A stretch of DNA of 63,228 bases from DHVE2 group archaeon (GTDB taxonomy: Archaea > Thermoplasmatota > Thermoplasmata > Thermoplasmatales > Aciduliprofundaceae), in the NCBI GenBank assembly GCA_026993785.1, contig JALWRZ010000008.1, positions 1 to 63,228 on the forward strand. Reading direction: 5' to 3'. Both the position numbers and the translations under genes were made by a program. This document shows positions 26,381 through 35,169 of the stretch, one piece after another. Under the pieces are notes generated by a model. It made no database searches. It had not been told where the DNA came from and saw only the letters and a list, made by a program, of their open reading frames with translations. Every line of letters begins with the position of its first letter. Position 1 is the first letter of the stretch.

Positions 26381-27210
26381 TGAGAGAGCATATAAGAACC
26401 ATAAAGACCGCCATGTGGTTAGATTATCAGATTACTGCTAACTGGACCAGGCCCATCACATTTTTTACATACAATATAGCCAAGCCTGTAGGCGCATCGC
26501 TTCTTCTATTAGCCATGTATTACGTGGTTACAGGCAGAATTATGGGTACCATGGCTCTTTCTTTCATCTATGTAGGCAACGCTTTCTACATGATTCTGGG
26601 CCAGGTGATGATGGATCTTGGCTGGCTAGTGCACGAAGATAGAGAGCATTATCAGACTTTGAAATATATAATGATCTCACCCTCATCTTACTACTCTTAT
26701 CTTATGGGCAGAGCCGCCACAAGGTTCCTTCTCAGCGTTTTTCCCGTCATATTTCTACTTCTTTTAGGGCTGCTGATCCCCATTCCCTACAGATTCAATT
26801 ATCCACTTTTAATATTCACTACCCTATTTGGCTGGATATTTATGGTCTCTGCAGGATTGCTTCTCAACACCATAACACTCTTAACTGCAAGATACGGAGG
26901 CTCTATAGGTGAGGCATTTGCCGGACTGTTCTATCTTCTATCTGGAGTTATATTTCCTCTTTCTGTGCTGCCAGAATATCTGACAAAATTTGCATTGTTT
27001 CTTCCCTCCACCTACTGGTTCTCTTTAGTTAGAAGAAGCGTGCTGGGAGTAGAAACCGATCCCTTTCTGTCTCAGCTCTCGCTTAACCTATGCATAGGTC
27101 TATTCTTCCTCACTACCCTGTGTTTTCTTGTGCTATCTCTCGCTTTCTATTTCTCTATGGATTATCTTGCAAGGAGAAAAGGAGTGCTGGAGATGATTAC
27201 CACCTATTAA
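26380..27210 (+). CDS. ABC-2 type exporter permease 2
   Basis: A 276-residue permease with six predicted helices. Conserved features are LVHEDREHYQTLKYIMISPSSYYSYLMGRAATRF, the cytosolic coupling segment, and LSGVIFPLSVLPEYLTKFALFLPSTYW, typical of the family. The ATG at 26380 shares one base with the previous stop and follows GAGGTGG within the upstream gene. It is the last gene of the exporter operon; a small RNA gene follows after about 45 bases. Confidence 0.85.
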   Translation: MREHIRTIKTAMWLDYQITANWTRPITFFTYNIAKPVGASLLLLAMYYVVTGRIMGTMALSFIYVGNAFYMILGQVMMDLGWLVHEDREHYQTLKYIMISPSSYYSYLMGRAATRFLLSVFPVIFLLLLGLLIPIPYRFNYPLLIFTTLFGWIFMVSAGLLLNTITLLTARYGGSIGEAFAGLFYLLSGVIFPLSVLPEYLTKFALFLPSTYWFSLVRRSVLGVETDPFLSQLSLNLCIGLFFLTTLCFLVLSLAFYFSMDYLARRKGVLEMITTY

Positions 27211-27256
27211 TTCTAATCTCGAAAATTTTTTATCTCCAAATTTATTTGAGAGAATT

Positions 27257-27316
27257 GGGGTTCGGTAAGGGAGAGCTCTCTGAACGATGAGGAGAGCTTG
27301 ACGACCCGAACCCATA
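27257..27316 (+). ncRNA. H/ACA-like guide sRNA with k-loop
   Basis: The lower stem GGGTTCGG (27258-27265) pairs with CCGAACCC (27306-27313). An internal pocket follows (TAAGGGA on the left, TGACGAC on the right), then an upper stem AGCTCTC (27274-27280) with GAGAGCT (27292-27298). The loop TGAACGATGAG has the UGA/GAUGA bases of an archaeal k-loop bound by L7Ae. ATA at 27314-27316 fits an ANA box, and 15 bases separate it from the upper stem, within the 14-16 rule. A TATA-like AAATTTATTTG (27238-27248) lies about 10-19 bases before. If the left start is a little downstream or processed, this fits. The target is unknown. Confidence 0.6.
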
Positions 27317-27319
27317 TCC

Positions 27320-28543
27320 TTATGTTCCCTCTTTCCACTCTTCCAGATATCTCTTCTGCTCTTCTGTGAGCTCGTCTATATCTATGCCCATGCTTCTGAG
27401 CTTGAGTCTCGCAACCTCATAATCTATCTCGTCTGGCACCGCGTAAACTTTAGGCTCAAGATTATGATGGTTCTTCGCAATATGCTCCGCAGTCAGCGCT
27501 TGAATTGAGAAGCTCATATCCATTATCTCTGCAGGATGACCCTGGCCAGCAACGAGGTTTATGAGCCTGCCATCTCCAAGAAGATACAGCTTCTTATCTC
27601 CAATTTTATACTCTTCTACAAATCTGCGAACCTCTCTCTTTTCCTCGCTGAGCCTTTCTAATGCTTCTTTCGATACCTCGTTGTCAAAGTGGCCGGCATT
27701 GGCAAATATGCAGCCATCTTTCGCTACGAGAAAATGCTCGTCACGCACCACATCCTTCATACCTGTCGCTGTGACTACGAAATCTGCCTGCTTGACCGCG
27801 TCGATCATGCGCATAACGCGAAACCCGTCCATGCGCGCCTCTATCGCCTTAACAGGATCGATCTCGGTAACTATGACATCGGCGCCCATCCCGCGCATAC
27901 GCATAGCTATGCCGCGGCCGCACCAGCCATAGCCTGCTACCACCACGGTCTTGCCTGCAATGGTGAGATTTGTGGCGCTCATTATCCCGTCCAGGGTGCT
28001 TTGCCCGGTGCCGTAGCGATTATCAAAAAGATGCTTCATGCGTGCATCGTTCACGTCAAACATGGGGAACCGGAGTATTCCGCGCCTCTGCATGTTCTTC
28101 AATCTTATCACTCCCGTGGTGGTCTCTTCGTTGCCTCCTAAAACCTCGATATCTTTAAACTCTGTATGCAGAAGCGTGGTAAGGTCTCCACCATCATCGA
28201 TTATTATATCTGGATTTAGCTCAAGAACTCGATAGAGATTATCATAATACTCTTCCTTGCTCTCTCCCTTCTTCGCGTAAACTTCCATGCCTAGATCGCG
28301 CAGCGCGGCTACCACATCATCATCGGTGCTGAGAGGATTGCACGAGGCTAGGCGCACCTTAGCACCGCTTTCCCGCAGCGTCAATGCGAGAACTCCTGTC
28401 TTGGCTTCCACATGCAGCGCCATGCCGATTCGCAGCCCTTTAAACGTCTTCTCCTCCGAGAATCTCTCCGCTATGATTTTCAGCACGGGCATATGCTCTC
28501 TGGCCCACTCAAGCTTGAGCTTTCCATCCTTTAAAGATGCCAT
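27320..28543 (-). CDS. ahcY: S-adenosylhomocysteine hydrolase
   Basis: A 407-residue NAD-dependent enzyme that splits S-adenosylhomocysteine (or S-inosylhomocysteine in some archaea) into homocysteine and the nucleoside, relieving product inhibition of methyltransferases. Family motifs are [49 protein letters not shown], the NAD loop [19 protein letters not shown] and [18 protein letters not shown]. The ATG at 28543 is chosen because [14 protein letters not shown] aligns with the usual N terminus; GAGGAG lies about 10 bases upstream. The C-terminal Lys/Tyr tail of eukaryotic enzymes is absent, as usual in archaea. Confidence 0.95.
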   Translation of the reverse strand: MASLKDGKLKLEWAREHMPVLKIIAERFSEEKTFKGLRIGMALHVEAKTGVLALTLRESGAKVRLASCNPLSTDDDVVAALRDLGMEVYAKKGESKEEYYDNLYRVLELNPDIIIDDGGDLTTLLHTEFKDIEVLGGNEETTTGVIRLKNMQRRGILRFPMFDVNDARMKHLFDNRYGTGQSTLDGIMSATNLTIAGKTVVVAGYGWCGRGIAMRMRGMGADVIVTEIDPVKAIEARMDGFRVMRMIDAVKQADFVVTATGMKDVVRDEHFLVAKDGCIFANAGHFDNEVSKEALERLSEEKREVRRFVEEYKIGDKKLYLLGDGRLINLVAGQGHPAEIMDMSFSIQALTAEHIAKNHHNLEPKVYAVPDEIDYEVARLKLRSMGIDIDELTEEQKRYLEEWKEGT

Positions 28544-28697
28544 GGATGGATATCTCCTCGCTGTATTAAAAGGATGCGCGAGGAGATGGGATAAGAATTG
28601 CCCCACCTTTGAAGCTTACTAAAAATTGAGTCTCATATTAAGCCATCTTTACCATCGCATACTATTACCCCGGTGGCTGGTGTTTTATAGATAATTG

Positions 28698-30470
28698 CTA
28701 CTGCTCCATTTCCTGGAGAACTTTGTTTTCCTCCTCGTAGTAGTGCCTCATCACTATCTCCCTGAAATCCTCCACGGCTTCATGCCACTTCTTTGTCTCC
28801 CGTCTCCACTTTTTAGACCATGTTCTAAACTTCTTCCGCTCCTCATCTGACAGCGGGGCAGGATTTAGTATGCCCCTCTCTATCTGGGCTCCTATATCTA
28901 TTATCTCCTTTTTATACTCGTCAATCTGCTCTGCAACTCTCGTTAGTTCCACATAATACATATCAGAAACGTCTCCTGTGTCCAAATAATCCACTATATC
29001 CGCCCAAATGTCTCTTGCGGTGATTATGTAGCTCAACAGCGTCTCAATCATCAGTTCTGCCTCAAACTCATCCACCTCAACACTCCATGTCCTTTCAAGG
29101 CTGTTCTTTAGCTCAACCTCCCTTTTTATGTAGCGAAAGAAATCACTCACAACACCCTTGTTCTTCAGAATTTTCAGTGTCTCTCTGAGTGTGGCCTCAT
29201 GCCTCTCCATGGCGTCTATCAAAGCCCGGTAAAACTCCGGCTCATCGTCGTAAATGCTCCTGTATTCTTCTCTCACCTTCAACAGCACTCCGAAGTTCAG
29301 TACTACTGCCAGGTTCTTCAGAACCGATTTTGTAATAACTATGTGATTCTCCCCTGGAAGCTTCACAAAGAACATCTCCTCATCCCCCTCTATCTCCTCG
29401 TCTCCCAGCCAGAACATTCTTTCAACATCTCTTCTCTCTGAGGCAACAGCGTCGTAATCCTCTGAAGGCACAACTTTCATCACAACATCCATGAGCATAC
29501 TCTCTGCCTTTTGAAGCTTCTCCTTCTCCACGGCATCAGCGTTGTTGAAGGGTATTTCGCTAAATGCCATCAAGATGGTATCCGCATTTTTAAGGAGTGT
29601 ACTCCAGGGCTTCTTTTCCCTGTTACTCCACTTCTCACATGCCCCACTTGCCCAGCTCTTTACCGTGGTATGACTCAACTCGGACTCGGGATATTCCACC
29701 AGTAACATAAGCCCTGACTCAAAGTATTCAGATTGCAGTTCCTCCATGATGGCGGGAACTACCTTGAATCCTTTACAGTGGAGCATCTCTCCCAGGATTT
29801 TTTCAAAATGGTTTATGATTTCTGTGGCTCTTCGGAGCATTTTGTTAATAGCATCCGCCTTTACCTTCCCATCCATATACTTTCTTATCGCCTCTGCCAT
29901 AATTCCAAGGTGTGCAACCCATCCATCCTTTGCATATCCCAGCAGGTCTATTATATTTGAGCGAAGCCCCACCACCTGTTTATCCTCCACATTCTTCATT
30001 ATTTCGTATGTTCTTCTGTTGTATATGCCCAGAAAGCTGTATATAACCCAGCTCCAAATCATGTCTAGCAGCTCCCTTCCCGTTATCTTGATATTCCTCC
30101 CTTCGCAGTCAAAGGAGACAAACTTCTCCCTGGAAAATGCATCTTCCAACTCCCTTACCTTTGATATGAAATTCGCATGGCACGGATCAAACTTACCTCG
30201 CTTTATGCCCATCATGTCTACCTTCTTCAAAAGCTCCGCAACCCTCTTTCCTTTCTCTGTAAGGGCAATGAGATATTGCTTCCTGCCCCGGTCCATGCGC
30301 TCCTTCATGCGTATTAGCCCGTCAGCCTCTAGAACTTTCAGAATTTTCTCCCTCGTGTAGGGGTTCTTTACCTCATCTGAAAGCTCACTAAACATCATTC
30401 CCGTTGGATTCTCTGCAAGTCGCAGCAGCACTCCATATGCATATCTTTCGTTTAGGGATTTTAGATACAT
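28698..30470 (-). CDS. Winged-helix protein with a large uncharacterised C-terminal region
   Basis: A 590-residue protein. Residues about 1-85 form a winged helix of MarR/PadR-like type (FSELSDEVKNPYTREKILKVLEADGLIRM, then a wing RGRKQYLIALTEKGKRVAELL). The remaining 500 residues are acidic and mostly helical, with no recognised motif, Walker box or nuclease centre. The ATG at 30470 is preferred to GTG 30491, because the TATA box TATTTAAATA (30495-30504) lies 25-34 bases upstream. It is divergent from the RHH/methyltransferase genes and marks the left end of the accessory island. It could be a regulator with a sensor domain or part of a defence system; nothing decides this. Confidence 0.6.
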   Translation of the reverse strand: MYLKSLNERYAYGVLLRLAENPTGMMFSELSDEVKNPYTREKILKVLEADGLIRMKERMDRGRKQYLIALTEKGKRVAELLKKVDMMGIKRGKFDPCHANFISKVRELEDAFSREKFVSFDCEGRNIKITGRELLDMIWSWVIYSFLGIYNRRTYEIMKNVEDKQVVGLRSNIIDLLGYAKDGWVAHLGIMAEAIRKYMDGKVKADAINKMLRRATEIINHFEKILGEMLHCKGFKVVPAIMEELQSEYFESGLMLLVEYPESELSHTTVKSWASGACEKWSNREKKPWSTLLKNADTILMAFSEIPFNNADAVEKEKLQKAESMLMDVVMKVVPSEDYDAVASERRDVERMFWLGDEEIEGDEEMFFVKLPGENHIVITKSVLKNLAVVLNFGVLLKVREEYRSIYDDEPEFYRALIDAMERHEATLRETLKILKNKGVVSDFFRYIKREVELKNSLERTWSVEVDEFEAELMIETLLSYIITARDIWADIVDYLDTGDVSDMYYVELTRVAEQIDEYKKEIIDIGAQIERGILNPAPLSDEERKKFRTWSKKWRRETKKWHEAVEDFREIVMRHYYEEENKVLQEMEQ

Positions 30471-30598
30471 ACAAAATATCACATGATACACAACTATTTA
30501 AATATTATGTTTCGACATATCTGTAGGAGATTAAATTATTTTGGAATACTACAACTATTATGGATAGCAAAAATCTTTTATAGTTGAACACATTAACG

Positions 30599-30612
30599 AC
30601 ACATATATGTGT
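30599..30612. promoter_or_regulatory. 14-bp perfect palindrome, likely operator of the RHH gene
   Basis: ACACATATATGTGT sits 16 bases before the RHH start codon. A TATA element (CTTTTATAG, about 30576-30584) lies about 20-30 bases upstream, so the palindrome covers the expected transcription start. A dimeric ribbon-helix-helix protein binding here would autoregulate the downstream methyltransferase genes. Confidence 0.5.
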
Positions 30613-30628
30613 TTAAGAGGTGTGATAT

Positions 30629-30823
30629 ATGAAAAGAATACAGGTCACCTTTACTGATGAGCAATGGAATCTAATTAAAAAATTAAAGGGAGAAATGGGA
30701 ATTACAGATTCTGAGGTAGTTAGAAACATAGTTATGGCGTGGTTGGTGGAAAAATCTTTTATTTCCACCACATTAAAATCTAAATTATTAAAAGAGGTAG
30801 ATAATTATGAGAGAAGCAAATAG
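30629..30823 (+). CDS. Ribbon-helix-helix (CopG-like) DNA-binding protein
   Basis: A 64-residue protein beginning KRIQVTFTDEQWNLIKKLKGEMGITDSEVVRNIVMAWL, which fits a ribbon-helix-helix fold: a short beta strand followed by two helices. Such dimers bind palindromic operators. AGAGGTG lies about 7 bases before the ATG. The 3' end overlaps the first methyltransferase by 17 bases, so the genes are co-translated. It may act as a controller of the restriction-modification genes, or as an orphaned antitoxin. Its DNA is AT-rich like the following genes. Confidence 0.7.
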   Translation: MKRIQVTFTDEQWNLIKKLKGEMGITDSEVVRNIVMAWLVEKSFISTTLKSKLLKEVDNYERSK

Positions 30824-31502
30824 TTTAAAGAATTTAAGATTTCCCCAAGATTTTATAAATAACGTTATTGTAGGTGATGCTTTAGAGCTAATAAAATATA
30901 TTCCAGATGAGAGTATTGACATAGTGATTACCGATCCACCTTATGGGCTTCAGAAAGGACGATTTGAAGGTGATAACAGTTTAGATACATACTACGGAAT
31001 ATTACCAGAGCTTTATAGAGTTCTTAAAAAAGATAGTTGGTTTATCACTTTCTTTAGTACTAAATTTTTGCCCTATGCTTTTATAAATAATCCTTTTACA
31101 TATTTCTGGCAAATAATATTTTATTCACCAAGAGCAAGAGTTAAATCTCCTATAGGAACAACCAAGTATATGTCTATTTTAATATTTAAAAAGGGGAATC
31201 CCAAGATTGAACACCCTGATAAAGATCTATTTGAGCATATACGCGGAACAAAGATGATAGAACCTGATGAAGGATTCATAGCTCATCCGTCACCTAAGCC
31301 CAAGCACTTAATAATAAAAATTTTGAGAATGTTTACCCATGAAGAAGCTCTGGTTTTAGATCCATTTGTAGGTAGTGGTAGTATAGTTGTAGCTTGTAAG
31401 TTATTACGTAGATTTTTCATAGGGTTTGAAATAAATAAAAAATATGTTGAAATAGCAAAAAAAAGATTAATAAATATCAGTGGGATTGAGGAGTGGCAAT
31501 AA
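30807..31502 (+). CDS. DNA methyltransferase, DPPY type (N6-adenine or N4-cytosine)
   Basis: A 231-residue modification enzyme. The catalytic motif DPPYGL is at about residues 44-49, after VGDALELIKYIPDESIDIV. The S-adenosylmethionine-binding motif DPFVGSGS lies near the C terminus, followed by RRFFIGFEINKKYVEIAKKR. The order catalytic motif then SAM motif is that of the beta class. GAGGTAG precedes the ATG. It overlaps the RHH gene upstream and shares one base with the second methyltransferase downstream. Base composition is markedly more AT-rich than the flanking core genes, which suggests transfer. Confidence 0.9.
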   Translation: MREANSLKNLRFPQDFINNVIVGDALELIKYIPDESIDIVITDPPYGLQKGRFEGDNSLDTYYGILPELYRVLKKDSWFITFFSTKFLPYAFINNPFTYFWQIIFYSPRARVKSPIGTTKYMSILIFKKGNPKIEHPDKDLFEHIRGTKMIEPDEGFIAHPSPKPKHLIIKILRMFTHEEALVLDPFVGSGSIVVACKLLRRFFIGFEINKKYVEIAKKRLINISGIEEWQ

Positions 31503-32629
31503 TGAACGAGAAAAAATATATATTAGGGCAATATTTCACACGTGAAGAAATCGTTAGAAAGGTTATTGATTTAATTTTAGAGTTTAAGAAGTATGACAAA
31601 AATATTAGAATACTTGAACCCTCATTTGGAACTGGTAACTTTATAAAAGTTTTAAGAGAAAAAGGATTTAAAAATATAGAAGGGTGCGAAATAGACCCTG
31701 CGTTTACGAATACGCCCCAAGATTTCTTTCTTTATCCATTAGATAAAAAATTTGACTTGATTGTAGGTAACCCACCTTTCACAAAGTACAATGTTAAAGA
31801 GAGTTATTTTTATCCTAAAAAGTATTTTTTAAGCCCATTACATCCTGGAAACTATTTACCTAGAGATTTATTAAAAAGAAATAAAATTCGTATGGAAAAT
31901 GCATTTATATTAAAATCCCTTAAACATTTAAAAGATGAAAATTCTGCGATTGGATTTGTTTTACCTATATCTTTCTTTATAGAAGGAAAAAATCTGGAAA
32001 CTAAGAAAATGATTATAAAAAAACTTAGAACCATCATAGTCTATCAAAATGATAAAAAATGGGTAGATGAACCAATTCCCTGTGGATTTGGGATATTTAC
32101 TAATATTGAGGAGTATCGAGATAAAGTAATTCTTATATATGAGAATGAAGAAAAAATGAAAGTTGTTTTAAATATCTCCAAAATATTAACCGATGAACTC
32201 ATACCTAAGTCATACCTATATAAGAAGCATAACAATTTAGATGGTGAGTCGCTTTCTAAATTTTTATCTGATAGACCTGTTAAATATAAAAAATCATATA
32301 TTAAAAATAATATATCAGGATCAAATATACTAGAAAGGACTAAAATACCTGATGAGGAGAATGTAAAAGATTATTACCTGGCGGTGGTTAGAGTAGGTAA
32401 TGCTAGTGTTGGAAGAGCAGGACTGATAAATATTAAGAAAGATATTTTGAATGATATGTTTTATGTATTTGCATTTAAAGAAGAGTATAATAATAATAAA
32501 GAGATTAAAGAAAAAATCTGTAAAATTTTAAATGAAAATCAAAACTATTTTAAAAATATAACATTTAGAGTAGGAAGTAAATCAATTAAAAAAAGAGATA
32601 TTCTAAACTTTAAAATAAACTTAAAATAG
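31502..32629 (+). CDS. N6-adenine DNA methyltransferase, gamma class
   Basis: A 375-residue enzyme with the order SAM motif first (GQYFTREEIVRKVIDL, then ILEPSFGTGNFI) and catalytic motif NPPFTKY at about residues 92-98, as in gamma-class N6A methyltransferases. The C-terminal half should hold the target recognition region. The ATG at 31502 follows GAGGAG by nine bases and shares one base with the previous stop. With the first methyltransferase it could modify the two strands of an asymmetric site. Very AT-rich. Confidence 0.88.
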   Translation: MNEKKYILGQYFTREEIVRKVIDLILEFKKYDKNIRILEPSFGTGNFIKVLREKGFKNIEGCEIDPAFTNTPQDFFLYPLDKKFDLIVGNPPFTKYNVKESYFYPKKYFLSPLHPGNYLPRDLLKRNKIRMENAFILKSLKHLKDENSAIGFVLPISFFIEGKNLETKKMIIKKLRTIIVYQNDKKWVDEPIPCGFGIFTNIEEYRDKVILIYENEEKMKVVLNISKILTDELIPKSYLYKKHNNLDGESLSKFLSDRPVKYKKSYIKNNISGSNILERTKIPDEENVKDYYLAVVRVGNASVGRAGLINIKKDILNDMFYVFAFKEEYNNNKEIKEKICKILNENQNYFKNITFRVGSKSIKKRDILNFKINLK

Positions 32630-32667
32630 TATTAAATATATTATCCTAAATATATTATCATAACCTA

Positions 32668-33330
32668 TCATCCCAAATCCTTCTCTATTTGCTTAATGAT
32701 TCTGAGAATATCTCTATTATGTTTTTTAGATAGAATTCCAAAAGTTTTAATTATCTCAATAACATCTCTACTTGTCGGATACCATTTAACAACCTCTTTT
32801 TTCATTGCTTTTCTACCAACTATAGAATTTGTTAAGCTGGTGGAGATAACATTTTTAACAGGAATAAAAACATACAGCATAGGCTGATATCCAACAGCTT
32901 TTTGTTTATGTTTAAGTTCTGCCTCTAAGAAGCATCCATTATCTAAGTTTTTATGAATTATTGGCACTTCTCTATACATAACTTCAAATTCGCCTAGAAA
33001 TTTCTCTACAGTTTTTCTTTTAAAAATTTTAAATCCTTCCTCAAACAAGATGGGGACATTATTTATATAATCTATCAACTCAGTTAATTGATTCTTATTA
33101 ATTAGCCTATGAGCATATGCTATCATTAACATTTTTCCTGCCTCAATTAATCCTCTACCCTCTTTATAATAAGATATTTGCCATTCTAATACATCTCCCT
33201 CCTCTATTTTATATTTTCTTACTGCTACTGGCTCATCGTTTCTTTTTACTCTAATGTGGCTTGTAGGCAAAGTTATAGGAAGTACGCAGACTATTTTTCC
33301 ATCTTCCCATTTAACATCCGATTCCACCAT
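32668..33330 (-). CDS. Unknown protein, candidate restriction endonuclease of the two-methyltransferase system
   Basis: A 220-residue protein that converges on the methyltransferase genes. No family is recognised with certainty. The segment DNGCFLEAELKHKQKAVGYQ (about residues 129-148) has an acidic residue followed by E-L-K, compatible with a PD-(D/E)XK nuclease centre, but this pattern is weak. Its similarly AT-rich composition and position directly after two modification genes make a restriction enzyme the simplest guess. The C terminus (KKHNRDILRIIKQIEKDLG) is helical. Confidence refers to it being a gene. Confidence 0.65.
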   Translation of the reverse strand: MVESDVKWEDGKIVCVLPITLPTSHIRVKRNDEPVAVRKYKIEEGDVLEWQISYYKEGRGLIEAGKMLMIAYAHRLINKNQLTELIDYINNVPILFEEGFKIFKRKTVEKFLGEFEVMYREVPIIHKNLDNGCFLEAELKHKQKAVGYQPMLYVFIPVKNVISTSLTNSIVGRKAMKKEVVKWYPTSRDVIEIIKTFGILSKKHNRDILRIIKQIEKDLG

Positions 33331-33506
33331 ATGAATCGCCTCATGGGTTTATGGAATGACTTCATGGAATAAAATTATTTAAGCATGTAGTCCAAATCAA
33401 TGCAGCTACAACAATATAGAGCAAATTTAATATTGAGCATTCTATTCCTCTTTAACACAGAATATTAGAAGGCATCACAAAAGAATGGATATACCAAAAT
33501 GCTAAA
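33331..33506. other. Non-coding gap downstream of the mini-gene
   Basis: AT-rich sequence holding the probable promoter of the preceding minus-strand gene (TTAAATAATTTTAT on the minus strand near 33371-33384). Nothing else is recognised. The stretch 33653-33837 on the other side of the mini-gene is likewise without a supported gene. Confidence 0.4.
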
Positions 33507-33620
33507 TTAGCTTTCATCCTCCAGAAGAAGGCCTGAAAAATCTATATCCTTTACTACGCCTCCATACCAATATTTATCCGCGCTAATCTTCACTCGTGCT
33601 TCCGTAAGCTGGATTGACAT
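33507..33620 (-). CDS. 37-residue mini-gene of unknown function
   Basis: A short frame starting MSIQLTEARVKIS and ending SGLLLEDES. It has all expression signals in order on the minus strand: a TATA box TATAAATAGA at 33642-33651, then AGAGGT about 6 bases before the ATG. The sequence alternates like beta strands (ARVKISADKYWYGGVVKDIDFSG). No family is recognised. It could be a small antitoxin-like or regulatory protein in this defence-rich stretch, or the remnant of a longer gene. Confidence 0.45.
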   Translation of the reverse strand: MSIQLTEARVKISADKYWYGGVVKDIDFSGLLLEDES

Positions 33621-33837
33621 AGGGAACCTCTTCTCGCGCCTCTATTTATATGTTTTTACGAACTGTCACCCTCCTATTTCAGCAGCCTCGCCGACATAGA
33701 TTCTACGATAGATTCTTACATTCGCGATTTTATTTGTCCGTACATGCGGGAATGATGCCGATCCAATCATATGGAGACTTTACTACAGAAATAAGAATTC
33801 ATAAAGTAGCCCGTTATATCCGGGAGGACATGTAAGA

Positions 33838-35013
33838 TCATACCTGGGCCAGCATATTATGTAGCTCCATTAGGTCTCCAAACATCACATCTGTATTGCC
33901 TATCCTTCGCTCCCCCTTCTCTCCCAGGTAGGTAACGACTACCGCGATTTCAGGTGAGTATTTCTCTATGAAGGCTCTCAAACCGCGCTCCACTTTTTCT
34001 GGAGAGGCATGGAGCTTTACCTCTATAGGTATTATCTTCCCATTTTTTTCAACCACGAAGTCCACTTCCGCCTTTGCCTTGGTTCTCCAGTATTTGGGAA
34101 CAAAACCTGTCTTAACAAGTTCGGAGAAAACATAGTTTTCAAATAATTCCCCGCTCAAGTTCACAGGATATACCCCAGCTACAGAGTTCCTCAATCCTGA
34201 ATCTAGGAAATAAACCTTGGGCTGCTTGCTTATCTCCTTCGTCCTGTTGGTGAAAAACGGAGGAACTTCCAAAACGATTTGGCTTTTAACCATAGCGTCA
34301 AGGTACTTTCTCACAGTTTGATAAGACACACCAATGATATTGGAAGCATTTGTATAGGAGAACAATGCTCCGCTGTTAATTGCAATATACCTTGAGAATC
34401 TTTCAATGGCACCTATGTCATCTATGGAGAACGTCCTCGTAACATCCTTCATAATCATGGTTTCGTGGAGATTCTTCAGATACTCCTTTTTCATCTCCAC
34501 GCTATCTTCAAGCACAACCCGAGGGAATCCCCCGTAGAGGGCATGTTCCCATATTGCCCTTCTAATTATCTCATCGTCCACTACGCGATAGCCCTTTGCC
34601 CTTATGAATTCGTGGATGTTGAAGGGATAGAGCCGCAGGATTCCAACACGTCCAACGAGATAGGAAAGGATATCCTTGCTCAGTAGAATTTCTGAAGAGG
34701 AGGTCACCCAGATTCTATGGCCTGTATCTGCGAGATATTTGAGTTTAGAACCTGCGTCTTTGCAGTACTGAATCTCATCCAGAACTGTGAGATCGTATCC
34801 CTCCATGTACTGCACCATGAATTTCTTGATGTCTTCGTCAAACAATCTCCTAGCATCTGGATCATCGAAGAGAACATACGAAGCATTATATCTCTTCATT
34901 AACTGCTTAAGCATGGTGGTCTTACCCGCCTGCCGTGGTCCTACAAGCGCAACCACAGGATACCGCTCCGCAATTTTCAGAAATTTGTCTTCTATGATTC
35001 TGTGAACATACAT
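33838..35013 (-). CDS. AAA ATPase with DUF4143-type C-terminal domain
   Basis: A 391-residue P-loop protein of the archaeal/bacterial AAA_14 plus DUF4143 family. Walker A is GPRQAGKTT (about residues 23-31), Walker B is LTVLDEIQY, and sensor 1 is IWVTSSSEILLSK. The middle has a winged-helix-like segment (TNASNIIGVSYQTVRKYLDAM). The C terminus carries VYFLDSGLRN and KAEVDFVVEKNGKIIPIEVK, a nuclease-like D-ExK pattern. Family members are frequent in mobile and variable regions and have no firmly known role. The ATG at 35013 starts the conserved MYVHRIIEDKF; in-frame upstream codons give an AT-rich, unconserved extension. Confidence 0.85.
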   Translation of the reverse strand: MYVHRIIEDKFLKIAERYPVVALVGPRQAGKTTMLKQLMKRYNASYVLFDDPDARRLFDEDIKKFMVQYMEGYDLTVLDEIQYCKDAGSKLKYLADTGHRIWVTSSSEILLSKDILSYLVGRVGILRLYPFNIHEFIRAKGYRVVDDEIIRRAIWEHALYGGFPRVVLEDSVEMKKEYLKNLHETMIMKDVTRTFSIDDIGAIERFSRYIAINSGALFSYTNASNIIGVSYQTVRKYLDAMVKSQIVLEVPPFFTNRTKEISKQPKVYFLDSGLRNSVAGVYPVNLSGELFENYVFSELVKTGFVPKYWRTKAKAEVDFVVEKNGKIIPIEVKLHASPEKVERGLRAFIEKYSPEIAVVVTYLGEKGERRIGNTDVMFGDLMELHNMLAQV

Positions 35014-35066
35014 GGTGGTGATATTGAGCTCATGGTATATCAACCTTACTAAAATTGAACTGCAGT

Positions 35067-35091
35067 TTAATTTTAGTCGGGTTAAAATTAA
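35067..35091. promoter_or_regulatory. Inverted repeat upstream of the AAA ATPase gene
   Basis: TTAATTTTA and TAAAATTAA are perfect inverted 9-mers separated by seven bases, 54-78 bases before the ATPase start. A third related half-site (CTAAAATTGA) lies at about 35049-35058. A TATA-like GATATACC is at 35036-35043. It may be an operator; the binder is unknown. Confidence 0.4.
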
Positions 35092-35169
35092 TGTGTAGTT
35101 GAAAAATAGCAATGCCAAAGTCATCATAAATCTCGAAATATCTCATATGAATGATGAAAACCTGAGAAA

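Noticed and set aside
27257-27316. Stem-loop as a bidirectional terminator for the exporter operon and ahcY
   Set aside because: The long GC-rich stem lacks a T run on either side, while the internal pocket, k-loop and ATA spacing fit an H/ACA RNA better; terminator function is not fully excluded.
33650-33835. 61-residue plus-strand frame upstream of the AAA ATPase 3' end
   Set aside because: It begins opposite the TATA box of the minus-strand mini-gene and has no family or start signals; a remnant is possible but cannot be supported.
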